Shown here: positions 1 to 6,604 of the stretch, one piece after another
Layout: each line of letters starts with the position of its first letter
Position numbering within the stretch: position 1 is the stretch's first letter
The notes under the pieces: generated by a model
The model's input: the letters and a program-made list of their open reading frames with translations, nothing else
Told to the model about the DNA's origin: nothing
The model's database searches: none
Assembly: GCA_003118195.1 (NCBI GenBank)
Contig: BEXV01000185.1
Span: 131,053-141,208 of the forward strand
Direction: 5' to 3'
Length of the DNA: 10,156 nucleotides
DNA from: Hemicentrotus pulcherrimus
Taxonomy: Eukaryota > Echinodermata > Echinoidea > Camarodonta > Strongylocentrotidae
Made by a program: the position numbers and the translations under genes

Positions 1-28
1 CCCCAGTTAGGGTAAATTCTAAACTTAC

Positions 29-142
29 CTAAAGAACATTCATCGTAGAGGGAACCCTTTCTCTCTGCTAGCACCAGATCAGATCTGCCAGGGAAGGGGG
101 AGTAGATCTTCATCTTCTGGTGACAACAATCGGACCAAGTTT
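29..142 (-). CDS. RTKN: Rhotekin exon: conserved post-PH segment
   Basis: This exon is 114 nt. It has the best acceptor in the window (TTTCCTCTTCCTCTCTGCAG) and donor GTAAGT (23-28). It enters in phase 1 (G plus AA gives E) and ends in phase 1. It encodes TWSDCCHQKMKIYSPFPGR, then SDLVLAERKGSLYDECSL. Vertebrate rhotekin has QWKQCCDEIMKI, a proline-rich spacer and KQGSLYHEM in the same order, so the W..CC....KI and GSLY blocks confirm both identity and the long splice from 1665. The remaining C-terminal tail and stop codon lie outside the window. The last 28 bases of the window (1-28) are intron. Confidence 0.92.
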
Positions 143-830
143 CTGCAGAGAGGAAGAGGAAACATTCAACAAGTCAAAGCACACATGATGCAAAACATGA
201 TAATTAAAGAGAAGGTAGAGTTCTGGGAAGAGGTGAACAATAATTTGTGAGCGTTATCATTGTATTATTCAAGTGTGGAAGAACATTTGATCAAACATGT
301 TCCCTTAAAAGCATGGCTCTTCAAATACTAAAATATTCTAAATATGACATGTAACATCATACAAATCGGGACAGATTTTTATGCCACATGTTTGTGTAGT
401 CCCATATACATCTTTCTGTGTACAGTGCTTGTAACTTTACCAAGACTGGTCCAAATTTCTTATCATTTTGATGATTCCAAAATCTTGCAGTACACACCAA
501 TATTTATATGCTAGATGATAAACGTTCTCTGATAAATTCCACAACGTTTCTTTCACAATGCAATCGCATGGCCGGAACTCAACTTTATCTTTAAGGAGGT
601 GCAAATTATCTTTTACTGTGAACTGATTCCCAATTCATGATATACTTTGATGACTCCCTAGTATGCCGTGTTAACAATGATTTAATGAATTACCAGGGTG
701 CACCCCTTCATGACAAAGATACAGAGAAAACAAGTTTCAAATCTTTGGTCATTTGGCCTCAATGACAAAACTGTATACTTATCCAATCAGCCAATTCCAT
801 TACACTTTCAACTTTGTTAAAGACACAAAA

Positions 831-1005
831 GGCGGTGTCACACAGAAAAATCCCTATAAAAAATCCTTTCAAGGGAGAATTTTCTTGCTTCGTTTTTTTT
901 GGGAGGATTTTTGAAGAGATAATATTGATGACAGACAGCAATTAAGAGGATAACTAAAATCCAGATAATTAAAATCCTGGTTTTGGGCCTCTGTGTGACA
1001 CCGCC
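831..1005. mobile_element. Short MITE-like element with 16-bp perfect terminal inverted repeats
   Basis: GGCGGTGTCACACAGA at 831-846 is repeated perfectly in inverted orientation at 990-1005. The 175-bp interior is AT-rich with no coding content. A non-autonomous DNA transposon is the simplest reading. No clear target-site duplication is visible (left flank CACAAAA, right flank TATAGAAG), so the element may be old or its true ends may differ by a few bases. It lies inside the 1522-nt rhotekin intron, away from either splice site. The rest of that intron (143-830 and 1006-1664) shows no recognised element apart from the decamer repeat near 1530. Confidence 0.55.
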
Positions 1006-1529
1006 TATAGAAGTGGGCTCTCATGGGGAATAGGTGTTTCCAATCACCAGGATTAGCCTTACGTTTTATGATCAACAGGCTTTATGTAATGCTGTGTCTT
1101 TTCCCCATATTTTTGACATTTACATCACTAGAAGACTCTCTGAGGGACGAGGGGGTATTTCTTGATCTACCTACGGGTTTGCTGTTTGCAGACTTGTAAC
1201 TTACGGCCCACTCCCTTTTATTCATTACCACCAATAAAGCATAAAAATTGAATCTGTTCTTACTTTTTGAACGTTTACCAAGAAGGCGAATCAAACATCT
1301 GTAAGATTGATATAAGCAAAGGTCCTTTACGAGTCGTAGTGACTTTAAACAAACAAGCGGCACACAAGACGTAGTGATCTTTTGATACTTTGATGACCAT
1401 TCATTGCGAGACAAACAAATGTCACTAGCGATATTGTTTTCGATACTATATCCGCAATGAGTAATATATTTAACATAAAGCAAATTCTACACATTTTGAA
1501 ACATTTCATGAATTTGAAACAACCTGAAC

Positions 1530-1561
1530 CTGTAAGAATTTGTAAGAAGTTGTAAGAAGTT
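1530..1561 (-). repeat. Three tandem TTCTTACA(A/G) units forming an acceptor-like tract
   Basis: On the minus strand the sequence reads CTTCTTACAA, CTTCTTACAA, ATTCTTACAG: three near-identical decamers, the last ending in an AG acceptor context. They lie 104-135 nt downstream of the PH-exon donor, within the intron. Confidence 0.6.
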
Positions 1562-1664
1562 CCTGCTTTTACTAAGAACTCTTCCATTCCAGAAAAAATT
1601 TCCCTGTTTTGAGAACACTTTGAACAAAAAAAAGAACAAAAGAAAAATCTCATGAATGACTTAC

Positions 1665-1824
1665 CAATGTTGATTAGCTGCTGCTCAAACTCTTTCAGCC
1701 ACATTTCTAGTTCCTCTTCTGACTCTGCCGTGAATGGACGTTTTCTGTCAGGATCGTCACCGCAACCACCGATCACAAAGGACAGTGGGTCAGTGCAGCA
1801 GGTTGACCGGACCGCTGAAGAGTT
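1665..1824 (-). CDS. RTKN: Rhotekin exon: second half of the PH domain
   Basis: This exon is 160 nt, with acceptor CTACTTCAG and donor GTAAGT (1659-1664). It starts in phase 0 directly after LRK and ends in phase 1. It encodes 53 residues: NSSAVRSTCC, a strand PLSFVIGG, a loop rich in D, R and K, then PFTAESEEELEMWLKEFEQQLINI. The last part is the C-terminal helix of the PH domain with its near-invariant tryptophan (E-x-W-L or M-W-L). Vertebrate rhotekin aligns as TLQTESREALQSWMEALWQLFFD. A second AG 10 nt inside the exon (acceptor before 1814) would shift the frame and is not used in this model. Reading through the donor stays open to a TAA at 1345-1347, but that stretch is intronic in this model. 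Confidence 0.92.
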
Positions 1825-2561
1825 CTGAAGTAGAACAACAACAAGGTCTCTACCTTTAAATTCTTAAGGGGTATACAGTGTCTGGGCTCACCAGTGATAT
1901 TGTTAAAATTTCTTATTTCTTCATTATGCTTTCAGAATGAGAACAAGGTTTGATTTGGGATTCAATCACCCTCCAAAATATCACAAATAATGTATTAGTA
2001 ATTAATGTGATAAATAAAACCATATAGGTTATTTGGACAAGAAAAACAAAATTGAAAATACCGATTCTTCCTATAACAGCATACATACATGTATGTAAAG
2101 AGACGTAACTGATACAAACACAGTTGTTGATTTACTCAACTGACCTAAATGTTCAGACTTTCCTTTGCTTATTCCTTAGCTTTTTACATATCCTATCAAA
2201 CCGCTCAGCAGAAATAGTTTATTCATTGTCTTTAAAAAATTACTTTGGAACTTAGTTGGAATCTCCAGTTTAATCAAAGTCTAAGTTTTTGACATTACAA
2301 GAACTCAAAATTGCCTTTAAGGCCTATCTGAACTAGTTTGGCCAGGAGGGATTAGACCTCCCTGCAAGGTCACTGACAGGTGGTATCTCATCAAATCAGC
2401 TCTCAACTATCATAAGAAAAATGGGATCATGGGGGACCAACGGGTACCGCTCAGGCATTGTTTGCAAGTAGCTACAAGTAGTGCAGTGGGTCTTTCAAAG
2501 TTAATAATGGATTCATTTCATCAGAAGGTGAAACAGAAGTTCATCTTCAGAGATGAATTAC
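1825..2561 (-). other. Rhotekin intron without recognised features
   Basis: This is a 737-nt intron between the two PH-domain exons. It is AT-rich and holds only a short CATACATACATGTATGTA palindromic stretch near 2082-2098. I see no gene, SINE or tandem array in it. Confidence 0.7.
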
Positions 2562-2690
2562 CTTTCTGAGTTGTAGAGTCATAGCTGGTTCACCTAGGTT
2601 TCCTTCTGTAGGATCATCCCAGCAAATTAGTTGAGAGCCTTGTAATCTACACCAAAGTCTGTTTGATACTGGTTTACCTTGGAATTCATC
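2562..2690 (-). CDS. RTKN: Rhotekin exon: first half of the PH domain
   Basis: This exon is 129 nt (43 codons, phase 0 at both ends), with acceptor CTAATTACAG and donor GTAATT (2556-2561). The product starts DEFQGKPVSN, then RLWCRLQGSQLICW, then DDPTEGNLGEPAMTLQLRK. This is the beta1-beta4 half of a pleckstrin-homology domain. In vertebrate rhotekin the same place has HGVLKGTNLFCY followed by an acidic loop and an L-T-I-x-V-N-K strand. PH domains bind phosphoinositides or protein partners; no clear K-Xn-R basic pocket stands out here, so lipid binding is not claimed. Three degenerate copies of roughly the first 95 nt of this exon, with acceptor and flanking intron, lie just upstream at 2779-3270. 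Confidence 0.92.
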
Positions 2691-2778
2691 CTGTAATTAG
2701 AGAAGTTAATCAACGATAGGATAATTTAATGGATTAATGCATTCTTAATATCAAAATTGCAACGCTTCAGTGTTTTCT

Positions 2779-2867
2779 TTAAGTGCTATTTGTAAAATCA
2801 TTCTAGTATGCAAGATGAGAGCCTTGCAATCTACACCAAAGTCTGTATGTTTATCTAGGAACTCATC
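2779..2867 (-). pseudogene. Pseudo-exon copy 2 of the first PH exon
   Basis: The acceptor-like TTATAACAG is followed by GATGAGTTC, matching the real exon start. Relative to the real exon there is a 7-nt deletion before CAGACTTTGGTGTAGATT, which shifts the frame. No matching donor is present. Non-coding remnant. Confidence 0.75.
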
Positions 2868-2958
2868 CTGTTATAAGGGAAGTATATCAGTAACAGGATA
2901 ATTTAATAGATTAATGCAATCTTAATATCAAATTGGCAACACTTAGTTTGTTTCTTTA

Positions 2959-3049
2959 GGTCCTAACTGTCAGATCAATCTAGTATACAGATAAGAGCCT
3001 TGTAATCTACACCAAAGTCTGTTGATACATGTTTACCTTGGAACACATC
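2959..3049 (-). pseudogene. Pseudo-exon copy 3 of the first PH exon
   Basis: The acceptor CTAATTACAG is identical to the real one, followed by GATGTGTTCCAAGGTAAAC. A 1-nt deletion in the ATCAAACAG segment (ATCAACAG here) shifts the frame, and a TGA follows after 24 codons. No donor is visible at the far end. Confidence 0.75.
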
Positions 3050-3144
3050 CTGTAATTAGAGAAGTACATCAATGACAGGATAATTAATAGATTAATGCAT
3101 TCTTAATAACAAATTGGCAACACTTCAGCTTGGTTGTTTTATTT

Positions 3145-3229
3145 AGGTCCTATTTGTAGGATCATTCTAGTATGCAAGATGAGAGCCTTATAATCTACAC
3201 CAGACTATATGTTTACTTTGGAACTCATC
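3145..3229 (-). pseudogene. Pseudo-exon copy 4 of the first PH exon
   Basis: CTCTAATAACAG is followed by GATGAGTTCCAAAGT. A 9-nt net deletion keeps the frame through TGGTGTAGATTA (W-C-R-L), but the next codon is TAA where the real exon has CAA. This is the most distant copy from the real exon; its intron part ends near 3270. Confidence 0.72.
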
Positions 3230-3270
3230 CTGTTATTAGAGAAGTACATCAATGACAGGATAATTTAACA

Positions 3271-3771
3271 TTCACAGCTTAGATTTAGCCAGAATGGACA
3301 ATTGAATCAAGAGGGTTGAATGAACGAGCCTTTTCTCTATCTCTAGGGTTATCCAAGAATGTGAAATGATGTTCATTTGAAAAAACAAGCAATAGACATG
3401 GATGGTAAAAGTCAAAGGGATTTCAAAAAATACAATTTTGTTCACTTTTTGGTAAAGCTACTAGGGTAGAAAACGACCCCATAAAGTTTACAAATTTAAG
3501 TATATCTTTTGGTTTAATCATTGGCGTCACTGATACGTATCTTTGGTCGAAGATTATTTGCTTAGCACCTTAGATACTAAACCTGAAATTTACTCTAGCT
3601 GGAATTTATGGAAAAATTGTGTTACCAAAATAAAACTGTATCTAACAGGGAAGTAGCATCAGTCACACAATAAATTTCTTCTTCTTCTTAATCTTAGCTT
3701 GCAATCTATTGATTAGGTTCTTTCACATCAAGAAATCTATTTTTAAAAACAACTGTTGCAGAGTCTCTTAC
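3271..3771 (-). other. Remainder of rhotekin intron, no recognised features
   Basis: About 500 nt of AT-rich intron between the pseudo-exon array and the donor after CCRLAAQPLC. The only notable item is a short TTCTTCTTCTTCTT run at 3676-3689. No coding signal is seen. Confidence 0.65.
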
Positions 3772-3881
3772 CTGACTGGAAAGGTACCCTGACATGCTCT
3801 CTTCTACCGTGCACAGTGGTTGAGCAGCAAGTCGACAACAAATATTACCAAACAACTGGAGCTGGTGTGCTGTGTTATCAT
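3772..3881 (-). CDS. RTKN: Rhotekin exon: end of anillin-homology domain (CCRLAAQPLC)
   Basis: This exon is 110 nt, with acceptor TTTTGTAG and donor GTAAGA (3766-3771). It enters in phase 1 (G plus AT gives D) and leaves in phase 0. It encodes DNTAHQLQLFGNICC, RLAAQPLC, then TVEESMSGYLSSQ. The LFGNICCRLAAQPLC block is almost identical to the vertebrate rhotekin sequence LYGSVCCRLAAQPLC and is the strongest single identifier in the window. It marks the last strand of the AHD, and the following SGYLSSQ leads into the PH domain. Because of the in-frame ATG at the top of the following intron frame, a naive ORF call starts at 3897; the real coding segment is bounded by the acceptor. Confidence 0.95.
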
Positions 3882-4132
3882 CTACAAAACAGAACACAAT
3901 CTATTGGATAAGAGTGTTTCACATGAGTCATCAGGTAGTGAGTAGTTGCCATTTACACAAGATAAAGTGAGATACAGAAGCAGCTTTTCAACTAAATTAT
4001 CTTTTTTGTGTATCTGGATAACTACCCCCACCAACAAAAAAATATATGATATATACCTTTCAGGAACAATTACTCTGCGTTCAATTTCAAACACAACTAG
4101 AATATCTAACTTCAACCCTGGACCTAATACAA

Positions 4133-4163
4133 TAGCTAACCCTAACCCTGACCTTAAACCCAA
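4133..4163 (+). repeat. Degenerate telomere-like CTAACCCTAACCCT patch
   Basis: AGCTAACCCTAACCCTGACC followed by TTAAACCC is a short, imperfect run of CCCTAA-like units inside an intron. It is too short and degenerate to be telomeric DNA. It may be a chance simple repeat or part of an old repeat. Confidence 0.4.
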
Positions 4164-4277
4164 CTCCACCTTAATGGCAGGCTAATCCTGGTTCCTCTCT
4201 CTTTGGTGAAACAATTTTACTGTACTTTTAACGTCCTTTAGCAATAAGTTAATCTACATTTGCCACTCTCCTTCCAG

Positions 4278-4433
4278 GTGATAAATTGGTACTCGGTAGG
4301 AAGCGAAAGTGAGTGTCTGTAAAAGGACGCCTGGCTTGAATGCTCCCCAAGCCTGAATCCGATGACCGGGGTAATAATATATCTGTAAAGCGCTCAAATA
4401 TGGTATTGTATAAAAGCAGAATATTATTATTAC
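4278..4433 (+). mobile_element. SINE-like element with GTAAAGCGCT core and ATT tail
   Basis: The sequence contains TGAATGCTCCCCAAGCCTGA, ACCGGGGTAATAATA and CTGTAAAGCGCTC, and ends in ATATTATTATTAC. This combination (GGGGTAATAATA, GTAAAGCGCT, ATT-rich tail) is typical of short retroposons I know from sea urchins and other marine invertebrates. The left boundary is uncertain. The ATT tail merges with the reverse complement of the splice donor (ACTTAC, 4432-4437), placing the insertion at the first bases of the rhotekin intron. Confidence 0.55.
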
Positions 4434-4437
4434 TTAC

Positions 4438-4552
4438 CTTTCTCTGTGTTGAGATCAAATGTCTGCACTTGATCGCTGACTTGCTGTAACCTCAGTTTAG
4501 CTCTGGCGACTAAGCTGTACCTCGGCCCTTCGTTCTGCTCTTCTTCAGTGGA
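4438..4552 (-). CDS. RTKN: Rhotekin exon: anillin-homology domain strand/helix region
   Basis: This exon is 115 nt, with acceptor TTGATCTTGTAG just above 4552 and donor GTAAGT (4432-4437). It starts in phase 0 and ends in phase 1, encoding 38 residues plus one base. It begins with an acidic linker (STEEEQNEG), then GPRYSLVARAKLRLQQV and a stretch ending TFDLNTEK. Vertebrate rhotekin has the equivalent GPRYHLLAHTTLTL...HDLTL motif at this point of the AHD, so GPRY is a strong anchor. The donor is followed directly by AATAATAAT, the reverse complement of the ATT tail of a SINE-like repeat. The 5' splice site therefore sits at the edge of an insertion, although the hexamer GTAAGT itself is consensus. 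Confidence 0.92.
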
Positions 4553-4605
4553 CTACAAGATCAAAGTATTATTCAGATGTTATCAAGGTGACAAGTCTAT
4601 AAATG

Positions 4606-4745
4606 AGGTGGCGCGATGGCTCACAGGTAGAGCAGTGGTCTCATACCCGAGAGCTCCCAAGTTGGTAAGGCATTTATCCTCATTACCAAGTCCCTCAGAG
4701 AGGACTTAAAACAGTCGTTCCCCTGGTTGCTTACTTGCAAGCATA
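4606..4745 (+). mobile_element. tRNA-derived SINE, plus orientation
   Basis: The 5' part GTGGCGCGATGGCTCACAGG, followed by TAGAGCAGTGGTCTCATACC, resembles a tRNA head with A-box-like TGGCTCACAGGTAGAGC. The classic B box is decayed. The body TTTATCCTCATTACCAAGTC, followed by CCTCAGAGAGGACTT and GTCGTTCCCCTGGTTGC, resembles the conserved central and tail part of marine deuterostome tRNA SINEs. It is a repeat fossil, not a functional tRNA gene: no acceptor-stem pairing and no T-loop consensus are present. Confidence 0.6.
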
Positions 4746-4988
4746 TACATGTTATTTTAGCAGTTAGGTAAAACAATCCTCAAACATCAATCATCAGAGC
4801 TCAGACTGCTTTAATACCAATTTGCTTCATGGTGTTGACTAGGAAAGCAAGTATTACACATTAACAGTAATTTTATTTAGCCTGATAATAAGCACATTTA
4901 CACCTTTTGAATACTGTTCAGATTATTTGAAGGTGTCTTGTTTCAGTCTTCAAAATTTGTAATGCATGGTCATACATAAACCAAGAAG

Positions 4989-5010
4989 GGCATTTCAATT
5001 TTGAAATGCC
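4989..5010. repeat. Near-perfect 22-bp palindrome
   Basis: GGCATTTCAA, a TT spacer, then TTGAAATGCC gives a perfect 10-bp stem with a 2-nt loop, within the 1324-nt rhotekin intron. No associated gene or known element was recognised. Confidence 0.7.
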
Positions 5011-5213
5011 TACAATGCACATTAGGTCATTTGCCATTTTGATCTCTTTTCTCCAAGGTATTATCTTCTGAGATGAGGAGAAACTCACAGAACCCTTGTG
5101 ATCACCCAAACACCCAGAGTATATTTTTTTTAAATGACACTGTCTTCATATGTAGCACTCCTATTCAGATGCAGTGGCACTCCAAATGGTAATGCAATAC
5201 ATTAGTTTTAGCT

Positions 5214-5339
5214 AGCCTGAGTGCCAGGTACCCATTTCCTTTACTTCTGACAAGGGTGGTCAAGGTAGATAAATGCCATGCCCGGGCTTGAACCCATAAT
5301 CTGCACATCTCCAGTCAAGCAATCAAACCACTTGACCAG
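5214..5339 (-). mobile_element. tRNA-derived SINE with intact A and B boxes, minus orientation
   Basis: On the minus strand, TGGTCAAGTGG (5328-5338) fits the pol III A box and GGTTCAAGCCC (5284-5294) fits the B box, with about 33 nt between them as in tRNA genes. Downstream the element continues as GGGCATGGCATTTATCTACC and ends near GGTACCTGGCACTCAGGC. The head does not fold with a matching acceptor stem, and no anticodon arm is obvious, so it is a SINE and not a tRNA. It directly abuts the TTTCACAAAGA repeat that starts about 5339. Confidence 0.65.
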
Positions 5340-5478
5340 GGGAGTGTTTCACAAAGACTAAGATCGACTAGAAGTTGGACTTAACTATGGCAGGCCATTC
5401 ATGCTACTGTTTGCTCTTATAATTTACTGAAATTGGTCTCTCAAAGGACTTATCAATCATGGTTTCAAATCTACAGAA
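5339..5478 (+). repeat. TTTCACAAAGA element, copy R1 (direct)
   Basis: It begins GGGGAGTGTTTCACAAAGAC, contains TAAGATCGACT and ACTATGGCAGGCCATTCATG, and ends near AATCTACAGAA. It aligns along about 140 nt with the reverse complement of 5721-5862, including the shared end (AATCATGGT, then ATCTACAGAA). This is a short interspersed, non-coding element. Confidence 0.7.
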
Positions 5479-5567
5479 ACTCTGACCTTGACCATACTAC
5501 ATAATACTGATGGCATTGTTGAATATTTTGTAGCTAAGCTGTAGCCCCCCAATCTATCTTCACAGAC

Positions 5568-5668
5568 CAGGGGAGTGTTCCACAAAGACTAAGATCGACT
5601 TTAACTTAGACTTCACTATGGCAGGCCATTCATGCCACTGGTTGCTCTCACCATTGGTCTCTCAATTA
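5568..5668 (+). repeat. TTTCACAAAGA element, copy R2 (direct)
   Basis: GACCAGGGGAGTGTTCCACA, then AAGACTAAGATCGACTTTAA and ACTATGGCAGGCCATTCATG, then TTGGTCTCTCAA. This is the same element as R1 with an internal deletion of about 12 nt and loss of the far end. R1 and R2 are preceded by the same GACCAG. Confidence 0.7.
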
Positions 5669-5720
5669 TGACCTTTAGATACTAGTTTTTCCTTGAATAA
5701 TGAACTATCAATAAATGTAA

Positions 5721-5862
5721 ATTCTGTAGATTCGTGACCATGATTTGTACGTCCCTTGAGTTACCAATGCCTGTAAATGGTGAGAGCAAACAGCAGCTTG
5801 AACAGCCTGCCATAGTTAAGTGCAACTTAAAGTCGATCTTATTCTTTGTGAAACAGCCCCCA
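5721..5862 (-). repeat. TTTCACAAAGA element, copy R3 (inverted)
   Basis: On the minus strand it reads GGGGGCTGTTTCACAAAGAA, then TAAGATCGACTTTAAGTTGC, ACTTAACTATGGCAGG and GTTTGCTCTCACCATTTACA, ending ATCTACAGAAT. It is inverted relative to R1 and R2 and can form a hairpin with either. Its TTTCACAAAGA end stops about 14 nt from the rhotekin donor at 5876. Confidence 0.72.
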
Positions 5863-5876
5863 GCACACATACTTAC

Positions 5877-6054
5877 CCCACTGGTTGAATTGACCTGTGA
5901 TCGGTGACCAAGACTGCCCCGCCGACCCACTGACGCAGAAAGGGCGCTCAGCTTGCGTCTGATCTTCTGTGGTGTGCTTGCTATCGTCATGTCGTTGTGC
6001 AGGTTGTAAGAATAGACTTCCAAGATACAGGTGAAATCTGGCTTTACGTTGTCA
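5877..6054 (-). CDS. RTKN: Rhotekin exon: anillin-homology domain and basic serine-rich linker
   Basis: This exon is 178 nt, with acceptor TTGCAG (6055-6060) and donor GTAAGT (5871-5876). After the split F codon it encodes 59 residues. It opens with DNVKPDF and LEVYSY, followed by an acidic HND turn, then STPQKIRRKLSALSASVGRRGS and a polar, basic tail ending STSG. Vertebrate rhotekin has the same layout: a glutamate-rich strand (LEVY/LELY), a PKRL or PRKL helix start, KLSSSLGRS, then a variable linker. The exon ends in phase 0. An ATG-initiated reading from inside the upstream intron (to 6071) is only read-through of this exon and not a separate gene. An inverted repeat copy ends about 14 nt beyond the donor. 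Confidence 0.93.
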
Positions 6055-6181
6055 CTGCAAAATAACATCAAACATGGCAGTCCAATTTATTTATTGGTCA
6101 ATCTAATCAAAAAAATATTTGTCTCTTCAAGTTTAACTTTTCTTGTATGAATAGCCTTTATCTTAAAATTTGTTTTTCTTT

Positions 6182-6192
6182 GGGGGGGGGGG
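6182..6192 (+). repeat. G11 homopolymer in a rhotekin intron
   Basis: Eleven consecutive G residues lie in the 273-nt intron between the first two exons seen here; in the transcript this is C11. Length polymorphism or sequencing error is likely at such a run. Confidence 0.8.
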
Positions 6193-6327
6193 TGAATGCT
6201 TCACTCTATGTGGGTTTTTTTTTAATAGTTATTTTTCAGAACATAACACATAGGACAGATTTTGTATAAATACCAAGAATAAGTTAATATCTTTAATATA
6301 AAATATGAGTAATAAATATAAACTTAC

Positions 6328-6448
6328 AAGACAATGACATCTTTGAAGTTGACATCTGTTGCTGTCCTGTCTATATTAGAAACCAGTTGAGTGGCATAAA
6401 TTTGGGTGTCTATCTTCAGCAGGCAGAAGACTGCATACCTGTGATGAT
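6328..6448 (-). CDS. RTKN: Rhotekin exon: central strands of the anillin-homology domain
   Basis: This exon is 121 nt. The acceptor TTTTCCTGCAG precedes it and the donor GTAAGT (6322-6327) follows. It enters in phase 1: a G from the preceding exon plus AT would give D, matching the GD-x-HRWAVF context of vertebrate rhotekin. It reads HHRYAVFCLLKI, then a D-T-Q...TQLVSNIDRT segment, ending DVIVF across the next junction. These residues correspond to the C2-like beta strands of the AHD, which in anillin and rhotekin binds membrane and partners near Rho. It ends in phase 2 and joins the next exon in frame (TT plus T gives F). The preceding exon, expected to carry the W-K-D and NKG motifs, was not found anywhere up to 10156, so the upstream intron is at least 3.7 kb. 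Confidence 0.9.
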
Positions 6449-6604
6449 CTGCAGGAAAATAAGCAATTAAAAAGTTGGGGTGGTGAAAAATCTATCAAAC
6501 ATGTATCCATTTTGTTTTGTTTTTATGATCAGCACTCTTAACTGGGCTTTACGAAAGGAAGTCCACAGTGGTTGTGAATGCTTCAAGCAGGAAAAAGTTT
6601 TTTA

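Larger units (their letters stand above)
2596..3270 (-). repeat. About 180-bp tandem array derived from the first PH exon and flanking intron
   Basis: The unit TGAGAGCCTTGTAATCTACA and its surroundings recurs four times. The corresponding exon-start positions are 2690, 2867, 3049 and 3229 (spacings 177, 182 and 180). Unit 1 is the functional exon's 5' three-quarters plus its acceptor and about 85 bp of upstream intron. Units 2-4 repeat this arrangement with substitutions and small indels. The shared intron part includes AGAGAAGTACATCAATGACA and GGATTAATGCATTCTTAATA. The array probably arose by local tandem duplication of the exon's 5' side; units 2-4 lack the exon's 3' end and donor. Confidence 0.85.
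29..6448 (-). other. RTKN: Rhotekin-like gene, partial (seven internal exons)
   Basis: Rhotekin is a Rho-GTP effector and scaffold. In vertebrates it has an N-terminal HR1 Rho-binding region, an anillin-homology domain (AHD), a PH domain and a C-terminal tail. Seven minus-strand exons join in one frame for 308 codons. They cover the AHD (YAVFCLLKI, LEVYSY, GPRYSLVARAKL, CCRLAAQPLC), the PH domain (RLWCRLQGSQLICW to ELEMWLKEF) and the post-PH block (W..CC, KGSLYDE), in the same order as vertebrate rhotekins. Intron phases between exons are 2, 0, 1, 0, 0 and 1, and every junction keeps the frame. Intron lengths are 273, 1324, 556, 1081, 737 and 1522 nt. The HR1 region and promoter lie beyond 10156 and the C-terminus left of position 1. 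I cannot separate RTKN from RTKN2; an invertebrate is expected to have a single pro-orthologue. An anillin-type AHD-PH protein is the alternative, but CCRLAAQPLC and the post-PH block point to rhotekin. Confidence 0.93.

Noticed and set aside
1082..1483. Minus-strand open frame with a plausible-looking tail (RSRNTPSSLRESSSD) ending in a stop, considered as the rhotekin last exon
   Set aside because: No acceptor gives the phase required by the PH-exon donor, and the exon at 29-142 continues the conserved W..CC and GSLY blocks in the correct phase with a far better acceptor.
4133..4163. Interstitial telomere
   Set aside because: Only two recognisable CCCTAA-type units with mismatches; too short to claim.
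3946..4185. Plus-strand 79-codon ORF and overlapping minus-strand 95-codon ORF
   Set aside because: They cover low-complexity CCCTAA-like sequence and intron next to an exon; neither resembles a known protein.
4606..5339. Possible tRNA genes
   Set aside because: tRNA-like A and B boxes are present but there is no cloverleaf with a paired acceptor stem; the sequences continue into SINE bodies.
5682..6071. Single long minus-strand ORF spanning an exon
   Set aside because: It combines real exon 5877-6054 with read-through into both introns; only the spliced part matches rhotekin.
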